NCBI GenBank assembly: GCA_009731375.1
Contig: BJOX01000244.1
Location: forward strand, 387,912 to 438,676
DNA length: 50,765 nt
Direction: 5' to 3'
DNA from: Paulinella micropora
Taxonomy: Eukaryota; Cercozoa; Imbricatea; Euglyphida
This document shows, piece after piece, positions 37,401-45,199 of this stretch; within the stretch, counting starts at the first letter, position 1, and the number at the start of each line of letters is the position of its first letter. A program made the translations under genes and the position numbers. Under the pieces are notes generated by a model. It did no database searches, was not told the origin of the DNA, and saw only the letters and a program-made list of their open reading frames with translations.

Positions 37401-38109
37401 GAATTGGTTTGGATATAATTCAATATATGCTACGGGAAGCAATACCAATCAAGATTTAAATTTTTATGCGAGGGGGACTGGAGTAATCTATGCTCAGAGT
37501 GATACAAGCATGACGACAGCATCCAGCGGATTTTTAACATTAAGAAAAAGACCATCAAATACGACCAACCCACAAATATTTATGAAAGCGGGAGATTCTT
37601 CAGGTTATGCGGTGGTAATGAATACAGGCGGTTTATTACATGCTTGGTCGACTTCACTATCAAACGGTGAGAATAATACAGGATATGTATTTTTGGCTGC
37701 GGGAGCGAATGTTTGGTCTTCTGGTTCAGACAGGAGATTAAAATCAGATATTAAAACACTAGACTGTGAGGGATGTTGTGAGAAATTAATGAAAATTAAT
37801 TGTTGCTCATATTATTGGAAATCAGACGAGAAAAAAGAAAAAAAGAGCCACGGATTTATCGCCGACGAGGTTAAAAAAATATTTCCAGAATTTGTATCTG
37901 AAAGTGGAATGAAGGCAGACGACGGAAAAAGCATCCTTGAAGGAGTATCATATATGGAATTTATACCAATACTGGTTAGTGCTTTTCACCACATGGCGGA
38001 AAAGGTAGTTAATTTAGAAAAAGAAAATAAAAATCTTATGAATATACTACAAGACCAAGCAAACCAATTAGCAGAAATCAGAGTGGCCGTTCTTGATAAT
38101 GTCAAATAA
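34427..38109 (+). pseudogene. Long fibre protein with C-terminal S74 intramolecular chaperone; several frame breaks
   Basis: ATG 34427 opens MSQYKSLLSLNELAVDSLNI. The following region carries three tandem copies of a ~70-bp unit (LYYTD.RFDTRLALK type, 34560-34790), typical of trimeric tail fibres, broken by a TGA at 34630-34632 and small indels. The open segment 34806-35636 leads into a 267-bp unit present twice (35391 and 35657). The motif KLTGDQTI.G.KTF or close variants occurs six times up to about 36560. The frame shifts near 35,625 and near 37,410. The last segment (37510-38109) holds SDRRLKSDIKTL, matching the Ser-Lys dyad of the S74 self-cleaving chaperone, then HGFIADEVKKIFPEF and a coiled-coil tail. 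Such fibres trimerise, fold with the chaperone and bind cell surfaces. Confidence 0.85.
35391..35926 (+). repeat. 267-bp tandem repeat inside the fibre gene
   Basis: GGAATTAATCTCGC opens the copies at 35391 and 35657. The first copy has five A where the second has six (about 35615-35620 versus 35882-35887). That one-base loss makes the first unit 266 bp and causes the frameshift and the stop at 35634-35636. Confidence 0.92.
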
Positions 38110-38452
38110 TACAACTAGACTTCATAGACCACCGCCTATTATGGATATGGATGGCAAACTAACTCCAGAATTAAAGTCTCGTGTTCTTGAAGTAGAACTA
38201 AAGACTGAGGAAAAAAAAGTAGAGCACGAATTGGAAGACAACTGGAAATGTTGTTGTATAAAAAACAGACCAACCGACAGCCGACTTATTAAATACTTAT
38301 TTCAAACGGGTATCATTATTGCCATTATAATCCTTTGTATCGTGAGGCTATCTGAAAAGAACTTGCCGTGCGAGGTAGCCAACACATATGTTGGTATTTT
38401 GACCTTACTCATAGGAATTTGCCTTCCATCGCCTTCTAGTTCAAAGAAATGA
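38099..38452 (+). CDS. Small two-pass membrane protein (117 aa), conserved Polinton-type accessory
   Basis: A polar, charged N-terminal half with CCC at its end (NWKCCCIKNRPTDSRLIKYL) is followed by two hydrophobic segments, GIIIAIIILCIVRL and TYVGILTLLIGICLP, and a short SPSSSKK tail. Proteins of this shape, with a Cys cluster and a terminal LLIG.CLPSPS-like motif, occur in Polintons and related viruses as probable virion membrane components. ATG 38099 overlaps the last codons of the fibre gene. The 3' end overlaps the minus-strand gene 38441-38692 by 12 bp. The function is unproven. Confidence 0.7.
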   Translation: MSNNTTRLHRPPPIMDMDGKLTPELKSRVLEVELKTEEKKVEHELEDNWKCCCIKNRPTDSRLIKYLFQTGIIIAIIILCIVRLSEKNLPCEVANTYVGILTLLIGICLPSPSSSKK

Positions 38453-38692
38453 ACATTCATATACTTGAGTTTTATACCACATAGCATCATTTGAACATAT
38501 TAAAGGAATGGCTTCATCAAAACTAACACACCAATCACTCATAGGCTTATACACACATTTAAATTTTGTTTCAATACCTTGCTTTATACAATAAACACAA
38601 CTCTCATTTTTTTTCTCACTAACCCGTGAGTAAAAGTCGCAGGCCGTCCGACCTAACACAGACCAAACAAATATTAATAAAATTTTTATCAT
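38441..38692 (-). CDS. Small secreted cysteine-rich protein, unknown function (83 aa)
   Basis: Starting at ATG 38692 the protein begins with a signal-peptide-like MIKILLIFVWSVLG, cleavable near TAC-D. The mature part has cysteines in CVYC, KCVY, WCVS, ICSN and ECSF. An upstream in-frame methionine at 38737 would add 15 residues that spoil the signal peptide. TATAAATATAGATATAAG lies directly before the chosen start. It is the only minus-strand gene within the plus-strand structural cluster. No family is recognised. Confidence 0.55.
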   Translation of the reverse strand: MIKILLIFVWSVLGRTACDFYSRVSEKKNESCVYCIKQGIETKFKCVYKPMSDWCVSFDEAIPLICSNDAMWYKTQVYECSFL

Positions 38693-38746
38693 CTTATATC
38701 TATATTTATATATTTTAACCACGAAGTGACGAAGCAAGCGTAGTCA

Positions 38747-39110
38747 GAATGACGGAGCACAAATACCAAAAGATTATTTTCTGAGCAATGATTTTGCTGG
38801 AGGAAGCAAAACATTTAATAAAAATATCCAAATGTCATTCACACCCACCAAAATGAATGTAAAATTTATCCACTATATGAACGACCAGACCGAGACAAAA
38901 ACCAGAATTCTTTACATGGATAGAATTGGAATTATTGGAACATTTGCGGACAGCACCACAGCAAACATTTCAAATCTCGGTTATAATTTGGGCGTTGTTG
39001 GATGGAGCGACGGACAATATACATTTAAAGTCCTTGAAACTGACAGCGGAAATATTGGTACAGGAAATTTAGCAGGCCGAATTGTTGTGTGTTTGGAATT
39101 CGTTGTTTAA
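38747..39110 (+). pseudogene. Short hypothetical protein beside the ATPase, probable one-base frameshift near its start
   Basis: ATG 38747 reads MTEHKYQK, then hits a stop in that frame. From about 38,765 another frame is open (DYFLSNDFAGGSKTFN) and continues through the obvious ORF at 38832 to TAA at 39108-39110. Alternatively translation may simply start at 38832 (92 aa, FIHYMNDQTETKTRILYMDR). The fold looks beta-rich. It ends 9 bp before the ATPase gene. No family is recognised. Confidence 0.5.
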
Positions 39111-39119
39111 TAATATACG

Positions 39120-39958
39120 ATGATGAAGATTAATAATGTCAAGGTGAAGCCAGTAAAACAAGAGGGTGATGGAAACAAAAAAGCAAAAGGTTATAAATTA
39201 TTTAATGAGCCGTATTCAAATATATTTCTACTAGCCCGTAAGAAGAGCGGGAAAACGACAGCACTCTTTGAAATACTGAAAAGGACAACCGACAGAAAGA
39301 CCCGTATTGTCATTATTGCTTCAGCAATACACAAGGATTACATTTATAAAGCAATGATAAAGCACTTTAAGAACAGAGGCAACCCGATGGCAATATATAC
39401 CTTTCTTAAATCAGATAGTGTAAATGTCATTGATTATGAGTTAGAAAAACTGAACAGACAGGACAAGCAACACGAAGGAGAAGTAAAACAAGACAAAGAG
39501 GAAATAGAGAAACCACAATTTTTATACTTTGGAAAAGAAAGGAAACAGATAAAGGAGGCGCCAAAAGAACGACCCAGCAAGTATATTTCGCCAGAGGTTG
39601 TTTTTGTTTTGGACGATTTAGGGAGTGGATTAAGAGACAAGTCCGTAAGTGATTTGTTAAAAAAGAACAGACACTATAAATCAAAGGTGATTATGTCAAG
39701 CCAGTATTTGAACGACCTACGGCCAGAAGCCAATAAGCAATTAGACTATTTATTAATCTTTCCGGGCCAGTCTCAGGATAAAATGGAACTCGTGTATAAA
39801 CACTTAGACTTATCTTTTGATTTTGATTATTTTCTTCAAAAGTATCACGAGGCTACAAAGGAGAGATTTAATTTTCTTTATGTTTCAAGTGTTGATAATG
39901 AACTTCGCANNNNNNNNNNAACGAATTACGCAAAAATTTTAACTTTCGCCTAAAATAA
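39120..39958 (+). CDS. FtsK/HerA-type DNA packaging ATPase (contains a 10-N gap)
   Basis: Walker A is in LLARKKSGKTTALF, Walker B in PEVVFVLDDLGSG, and a following sensor-like stretch is VIMSSQYLNDLRPE. Length (~275 aa) and motif order match the genome-packaging ATPases of Polintons and adintoviruses, which pump DNA into capsids. Two adjacent ATGs (39120, 39123) could start it. N bases at 39910-39919 interrupt the end. The bases before the gap (AATGAACTTCGCA) and after it (AACGAATTACGCA) both encode NELR, so the gap probably joins overlapping variants. The true stop is then TAA at 39956-39958. Confidence 0.9.
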
Positions 39959-39993
39959 AAAATATCAAAATAATTATTTTTTTATTTTTGCTG

Positions 39994-40012
39994 AAAGATT
40001 TTTTAAATCTTT
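39994..40012 (+). promoter_or_regulatory. AT-rich palindrome immediately upstream of the basic protein gene
   Basis: AAAGATTTTTTAAATCTTT is a perfect palindromic stem, preceded by ATTTTTGCT and followed by TATTATATGG containing the start codon. The same arrangement occurs on the minus strand at 47095-47115 and 49388-49407. Confidence 0.65.
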
Positions 40013-40019
40013 CTATTAT

Positions 40020-40346
40020 ATGGTAGTGAAGACAACTCGTGTTGAAGTCATTCCAACAATCGGCAAACGAACTATTAACTCAAGCACAAATATGGCTGGA
40101 GGCAAAAAGAAGACTGGTCGCAAGAAGAAGCAAGGAGGCAAGGGACAGGCTGGCGGTAAAATCAACTGGCAAAAAGTTGGGAAAACCGCAATGGCTGTTG
40201 ATAAATTTCTTCGCAATAATAAGTTAATCTCTAGGACTGCGGGAGCATTAAGTAGCGTAGGGGTACCTTACGCTGGTAGTGTTGGTGCTGTAGCATCAAG
40301 ACTGGGGTATGGTAAGCAGAGAGGGCGAGGAGCACTCAAGTTTTAA
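40020..40346 (+). CDS. Small very basic protein, virion-core-like (108 aa)
   Basis: A Lys/Arg/Gly-rich stretch (AGGKKKTGRKKKQGGKGQAG) is followed by a hydrophobic, Gly/Ala-rich segment (TAGALSSVGVPYAGSVGAVA) and a basic tail. Composition and place between the packaging ATPase and the capsid genes resemble DNA-condensing or membrane-active core proteins (adenovirus pX or VI-like) reported in adintoviruses. No alignment could be run, so the role is inferred. ATG 40020 follows the palindrome at 39994; a second methionine at 40092 is an alternative start. Confidence 0.6.
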   Translation: MVVKTTRVEVIPTIGKRTINSSTNMAGGKKKTGRKKKQGGKGQAGGKINWQKVGKTAMAVDKFLRNNKLISRTAGALSSVGVPYAGSVGAVASRLGYGKQRGRGALKF

Positions 40347-40348
40347 AT

Positions 40349-40431
40349 GATATTTTTGATATTTTGTTCTGACTTCGTCATCACACTATCGCTTCGCGAT
40401 AGTTCGCCCTTCGGGCAGAACAAACATAGTT
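40349..40431 (+). promoter_or_regulatory. Intergenic hairpin module C, after the basic protein gene
   Basis: It begins GATATTT..., then TTCTGACTTCGTCATCACA, a perfect hairpin ACTATCGCTTCGCGATAGT (40385-40403), a second hairpin GCCCTTCGGGC (40406-40416) and AACAAACATAG. The first part recurs on the opposite strand at 46541-46581, and the two hairpins recur at 46472-46503. It could act as a 3'-end or terminator signal. Confidence 0.7.
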
Positions 40432-40454
40432 GACCATTATTTTTTCCTAAAATG

Positions 40455-40537
40455 AAAAAACGATGTTTTAGAATATAGATTCAACAAGTTGAATCCATAG
40501 CGAGAGTGCGTAGCACGAAGTGAAATTCTAAAATATC
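40455..40537 (+). promoter_or_regulatory. Intergenic hairpin module D, directly upstream of the coiled-coil gene
   Basis: It runs from AAAAAACGATGTTTTAGAAT to ATTCTAAAATATC with ATG two bases later. The interior has the perfect hairpin GATTCAACAAGTTGAATC (40478-40495) and GCGAGAGTGCGTAGCACGAA. Confidence 0.75.
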
Positions 40538-40539
40538 AA

Positions 40540-41367
40540 ATGGTTGCTAAAACCAAAGAAACAAAGAAACAGAAATTAAGACCGTCACGAGTTTATAGAC
40601 ATAAGAGCGGGAGGCCATATATTATCCAGAAGGGTAAAAAATATTATCTTAATTTCGGTAAGAAAACAAATGATATGAGCACACTTCAAATTGTTAAACT
40701 TTTTATGAAATACTTGAGCAGACCAAAAGCAAAGAAAAAAACAAAAAAGGAGGCTCCAACAGGGTTGGAGGTTCGTGCATCGCACAGAACAGACTTGCGA
40801 AAAGTCCAGAGTTTGTCGGAGATTGAACAAAATACTAGAACCGCCATTAATGACCACTTAGACAAACTCAGAAAGGAGAAATACGAAAAGATTGATGAGA
40901 TTGACCAAAAAGAGAAAAAAGCACGAGTTGATGCTGAAGAAGAAAAGAAGAGGCAAGAAAGAAAAGACATAGCAGATGCTAAGGAAAGGCAGGATGAGTT
41001 GGCAAGGATACACCGCAATGAACTATCCGATATCAAGGAACGACAAGAACAAAAAGCCAGAGAACTAAGAAGGGAGCAAAAACTCATAGATGATGTAAAA
41101 TATGAAGAAGATAGAAAAAATAGGATACAAGCATTACCACCGCCACCACAATATCAATATATTATGCCACCGCAGCAGGGACAGCCACAAGAACAACAGG
41201 CACAGCCAGAGGTAAAAGTTAAGCCAAATAAAGAATTTGAGGACAATAAAAAATTAATCACAAATTCTGGAGTTTTTACTCAAGCAGATATAGATAATTG
41301 GGATCCTAGTAAAATACAAAGTATAGCAGAAAGAATAAAAGAATTTCGAAAGCAACAAATAACATAG
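40540..41367 (+). CDS. Coiled-coil protein with Pro/Gln-rich hinge (275 aa), unknown virion or assembly role
   Basis: The N-terminus is basic (KTKETKKQKLRPSRVYRHKS), followed by an ~110-residue highly charged coiled coil (about residues 95-195, rich in KERQ and REQK heptads). A Pro/Gln-rich linker (PPPPQYQYIMPPQQGQ) and a short helical tail follow. It sits in the structural gene cluster just before the protease. No family is recognised; a scaffold or minor virion role is a guess. Its stop is 83 bp before the first methionine of the protease frame, which is itself open a little further upstream. Confidence 0.65.
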   Translation: MVAKTKETKKQKLRPSRVYRHKSGRPYIIQKGKKYYLNFGKKTNDMSTLQIVKLFMKYLSRPKAKKKTKKEAPTGLEVRASHRTDLRKVQSLSEIEQNTRTAINDHLDKLRKEKYEKIDEIDQKEKKARVDAEEEKKRQERKDIADAKERQDELARIHRNELSDIKERQEQKARELRREQKLIDDVKYEEDRKNRIQALPPPPQYQYIMPPQQGQPQEQQAQPEVKVKPNKEFEDNKKLITNSGVFTQADIDNWDPSKIQSIAERIKEFRKQQIT

Positions 41368-41449
41368 ATGATATGAAAAAATTCTAGGAGCACATGAAGC
41401 ATTAAATAAAAATATAGGAAACCAACTAGAGGAGGCTAAATACAAAGCA

Positions 41450-42470
41450 ATGTTAAAGAATGGATTGTCGAATAGTAATATTGAGAAAAAACTTACTATT
41501 AAAATTCTTGGTGAAGCATTAAGGGATAAACTTAAAAATGAAGGCCACGATGTTAAAGGTTGGAACCAAAGGGCATCATGGATAATAGACAAAATTGTAG
41601 AACATAAAATAGATGTTGGACAAAAGAAGGACGAAGTAAAAAAGAAACTCGCAGAATATTTGGGATTACAAACGGGAACTGTTTTAGAAGATTTGATTAA
41701 TAAAGTGTTTTCCGTAGAAAACATTAAAAAGTATTTATCACGAAAAGAATGGGTTCATTCAATGAGAAAAAAAGATTATGTTAATGCTCTTATAAATAAA
41801 TATAGAAATGAGCAGCAACCAGAGCAACAGCAACCAGAGCAACCAGAGCAACAGCAACCAGAGCAACCACAGCCACAGCAACCACAGACAGAGGAGACAA
41901 CCATACCCACGAGCGTCGCGGAGACACCAGAGCAACCGCAGACAGACGAGCAAAAGCCAGACGAACAAACTGAAGATGGTCGCGGTTTAATGACTAATGA
42001 AATAGACGACATAATGAAAAAATATGGATGGTATCTCGGAGCGATAGCCAGTGATGAAATTTACAAGTTAAAGCCCGGAAGCAGAAAGCGATACGGATTT
42101 ATTATGAATTTGGATAATCACAAACAAGCGGGGTCTCATTGGATCGCCGTATGGATAAGTTTAGATAAAGACAGGAGTGTTGAAGTGTATGACCCATTAG
42201 CACTTTACGAGCCGACAGAAGACTTCAGCAACAAATGAAAAGACTAATTGACCAAAGCCATCCAGATAGTTATTTATTAATGAAGGTTAATCAAGTAAAC
42301 AACAATCAGACACATCAGACACGTGCGGTTGGCATAGTATGAGATTTTTGATGGAGCGGGCAAAAGGTATTAAATTTAAATTTGCCAGTGATTTCACAGA
42401 CCTAAAAGATGAAGAAGCGGAAAAATTAAAAGCACAGAATGGGTATGGTAATTTTGATACATACATTTGA
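41450..42470 (+). pseudogene. Adenain-like (Ulp1-type) cysteine protease with helical N-terminal extension; two frameshifts near the 3' end
   Basis: Virion maturation protease typical of Polintons and adenovirus relatives. The N-terminal ~115 residues form a charged helical region, followed by a Gln/Pro/Glu repeat linker (QQPEQPEQQ). The catalytic domain begins GLMTNEIDDIMKKYGWYLG. The catalytic His is in AGSHWIAVW and the acidic partner in VEVYDPLA. The frame breaks near 42,225, and the next segment (QMKRLIDQSHPDSYLL) runs in a second frame. A second break near 42,300 puts the catalytic Cys segment (DTCGWHSMRFL) in a third frame ending at TGA 42468-42470. A short GACACATCA repeat at the second break suggests a small duplication. 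All three catalytic residues are visible, but not in one frame. Confidence 0.85.
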
Positions 42471-42595
42471 TATTTGTTTGGAGGGGTTCCACCCCTACCA
42501 TACCCCGCGGGTTTGGAAAGGGGCCCAGCCCCTTTCATAAACATCGGGGGCTATGCACTTTTAAGGATTACAATAAGCATTAATTTTTTGAAAAA
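42471..42595. other. Intergenic stretch between the protease and module E
   Basis: It contains GGAGGGGTTCCACCCCTACC and GGGGCCCAGCCCC, more short GC-rich inverted repeats that stand out in AT-rich DNA. No gene is supported. Confidence 0.5.
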
Positions 42596-42720
42596 GAAAA
42601 AAACGATGTTTAGAATATGGATTCAACAAGTTGAATCCATAGCGAGAGTGCGGAGCACGACCATCTCGTAATCACTGAGTGATTACGCCCTTCGGGCAGT
42701 AAAGCGCAATTCTAAATATC
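42596..42720 (+). promoter_or_regulatory. Intergenic hairpin module E, directly upstream of the penton gene
   Basis: It shares AAACGATGTTTAGAATAT, the hairpin GATTCAACAAGTTGAATC (42620-42637) and GCGAGAGTGCGGAGCACGA with module D. It then inserts two further hairpins, TAATCACTGAGTGATTA (42669-42685) and GCCCTTCGGGC (42687-42697), before AATTCTAAATATC and the ATG at 42721. Confidence 0.75.
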
Positions 42721-43530
42721 ATGGACTATAAGGGAGGGAGAAGTTCGGGTATCTATTACATAAATAGCAAAAACAGAATAACTGGCACAGATAGCGACTT
42801 CACACACGAAGTCAATATGAAGGGGTTAGACAATCCCACACATTGTAAAATTCTTCATATCTATGTTCCAAAATCTTATTACTCTGTGGCTTCACCATAT
42901 AATACTTTTACATTATCCGAAAACGGGTATGAGGCTTTCATTACTATACCTGAAGGAAACTACACAATGAACAGCTTAAAAAATAAACTATCTGAGATAT
43001 TGACGGCAGAAAGTCCGAATGACTATACTTATGTCGTCTCAAGCAACAATACAAACACAGAAGCGGAGGATGGTAAATTAACATTCAGTGTTTCAAATAA
43101 CGGAGGTATTTAACCGCGGTTTATATTTGATGGTGATACCCGTATTCATGAGGTTATGGGTTTTGATAGAAATTCAACATATTGTTTTGCTAATGATTTT
43201 ATTAAATCGCCGAATGTAATTATTTTAACTGAAAAAACTCTGTATCTTCAATCTGATTTGGTGAATGAAGGTGATAATCATGTGCTTCAAGAAATATACA
43301 CAGCCAACGAAATTCCTTTTGGTTCTGTTATCTATGATGGCTCTGGTAGTGAGTACGGGAAAATATTGTCCGCTAATTCAAATAATGTATTCAGGTTTTA
43401 CTTGACGGACGAAAACGACCAAGCAATAAATCTTAATGGTTTAGGTATCGTTATGACATTGTTGGTTTATCGTGAAACTAATTATTTTAGTTTATTTAAT
43501 TCATTTTTCAATTTGTTGAAATCCAAGTGA
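42721..43530 (+). pseudogene. Penton / minor capsid protein (single jelly roll) with one in-frame stop
   Basis: The first part reads SSGIYYINSKNRITGTDSDF, then LHIYVPKSYYSV and AFITIPEGNYTMNSL, the typical start of Polinton minor capsid proteins that form capsid vertices. A single TAA at 43111-43113 interrupts the frame. The same frame then continues (VMGFDRNSTYCF, LYLQSDLVNEGDNHVLQEIY) to TGA at 43528-43530. Total length (~269 codons) suits the family, so one nonsense change is the only visible lesion. Translation starts right after module E. Confidence 0.85.
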
Positions 43531-43550
43531 TTGATATTTATTTTAATTAT

Positions 43551-43616
43551 TTTTTTTTTCTATAAATATGTTTTGTGTATTAATCAACTTACACTACTTC
43601 AAAAACAAAACAAAAA
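43551..43616 (+). promoter_or_regulatory. TATA-like element and leader of the major capsid gene
   Basis: A T-run then TATAAATA (43561-43568) lies 48 bp before ATG 43617, followed by an A/C-rich leader (TTCAAAAACAAAACAAAAA). A T-run followed by CTTTATATAAACA also precedes the gene at 45200. Confidence 0.45.
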
Positions 43617-45150
43617 ATGCCTGTCCAATACGGAGGAGAACTAGTCCATCAGACTAAGGAACTGCTCACAGGTAAGTATGAATTGAACAAACTTACCAGC
43701 CGTGAAGGGTCGCAAACTATTCCACTTACAACTGCTGGTGGAGCGGAAAGCACATTTGAAATTCCTACTCGCCCTTTGAACCTTGCGAGGTCGGTGTTGC
43801 GATTTACTTACACTCCTACTGCTGCAGGTGCAGGCAACTTCAATCGTATTTATATGGATCGTCTGTCTATGATTAAAACTATTGAACTGCGAAGCCGAAG
43901 CGGGCAGTATCTGTGTAATCTTCAACATGTGGGTAATTACACTAAGGTGATATGGAAACCAGAAATTAAGTATGAAAAATTTATGGCACTTGAAAATCAT
44001 GGTGCTTATGATGATGACAAGAAAACAGGTAATTCTGGTGCTATGCTTCAAAAGTGTAATGCTGGAAAAGTTGAAATTGGAACCGTAGCGGAAAGAAAAC
44101 AAATTACCGATGCAGGCAATACTGCAGGATTGGTCGCGGCAGTTCAAGGATATTACAAAGTGCCACTTGTTAATGCCCGTCGCCACGATGATACCGCTCT
44201 TGCTGATAGCAGTGCAGGTACTTATAGCCTTGTTGATGTCCTTTTGAGGAGGCTAAGTATTTCGAAGGAGGTACTGATAACAAGGCTACTCCTGTTATCA
44301 GTGTTAAGTTCCTTTGGGTATGCTGTTTGGAACTTTTTTGAATTGGATAAGACTATTGGGTTTAATGAAATTTTGGATTTTAGAATTGTATGGGAGAGCA
44401 CTGCCCGCACTTCATTTTATGGCACTGATGCGAGTTCTATTTCCACTGGTGCTACTGCCACTGCCACTGGTGCTATTTTCTCAAACCTAAATTTATTCCT
44501 TGCTGTTGAGACTGACCCAAATGTCATCCTAGGTGTCCAGCAAAAGATTGCGGGTGAAGGCTTTCCTTTTAAAATTGAATATCCCATTGCTTGGAAACAA
44601 AATCTTCAAACATCGCAACAGAACTATGTTGTTAAGATGAACCGCTCACAGGGTGAAAGAATTCGTCGTATCTATACATCCGCCTTTCACAACACTGAGA
44701 GTGCTAATACTTCCTTTGATAACAGCAATATGCCTGCGGGTTATGCAGTGGGGCCACCAGTAGTTCAAGCAAAATCATCTAAGGTTNNNNNNNNNNTTTA
44801 ATAAGGTTAGAACATATTACACGACCCTTGACGGAAGCAGTATTCAACAATTTGATATTGATACATCTAGAAATGAAGACTATATGCTTCTCAAGGATAA
44901 GTTGAAGGGTAGTGCTATTGTAAATTCTAATGTGTATCGTTACAACTGGTTTCACGTTGATACTTGGGATAACAACCGCCCGCTGTGCGATAAGGATACC
45001 GATGGATATGAGGTAAGTGGTCTGAGCCTTGACACCGAGAGGCGATATGAGTTCGTTTCAACTACTGCTGGAAATAATCTTAACCATTACACTTTTGCCA
45101 TTCTTCAACGAAGTGTGCTTGTTAAGGGAATTGAAATTTTGATGAGTTAA
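43617..45150 (+). CDS. Major capsid protein (double jelly roll), with a 10-N gap and a suspect local frame
   Basis: It builds the icosahedral shell. Features: N-terminal helix (HQTKELLTGKYELNKLTSRE), FEIPTRPLNLARSVLRFTYT, IKTIELRSRSGQYLCNLQHV, FFELDKTIGFNEILDFRIVW and, after the gap (44787-44796), FHVDTWDNNRPLCDKDTDGY and HYTFAILQRSVLVKGIEILM. Length (~510 aa) and order fit Polinton/adintovirus capsid proteins. Between about 44,238 and 44,315 the frame reads an atypical Leu/Ser-rich stretch while another frame reads plausible acidic and Gly-rich sequence, so two compensating indels are likely. Ten N bases put the two halves out of frame if counted literally. Confidence 0.9.
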
Positions 45151-45199
45151 AAAAGAATAATAAAATAAAAATAAACATATTTTTTTCTTTATATAAACA

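Noticed and set aside
38490-38755. CACGAAGTGACGAAGCAAGC region as a further hairpin module
   Set aside because: It shares words with the module family (GTAGTCAGAATGACGGAGCAC) but lacks the GATATTT and CATCG borders.
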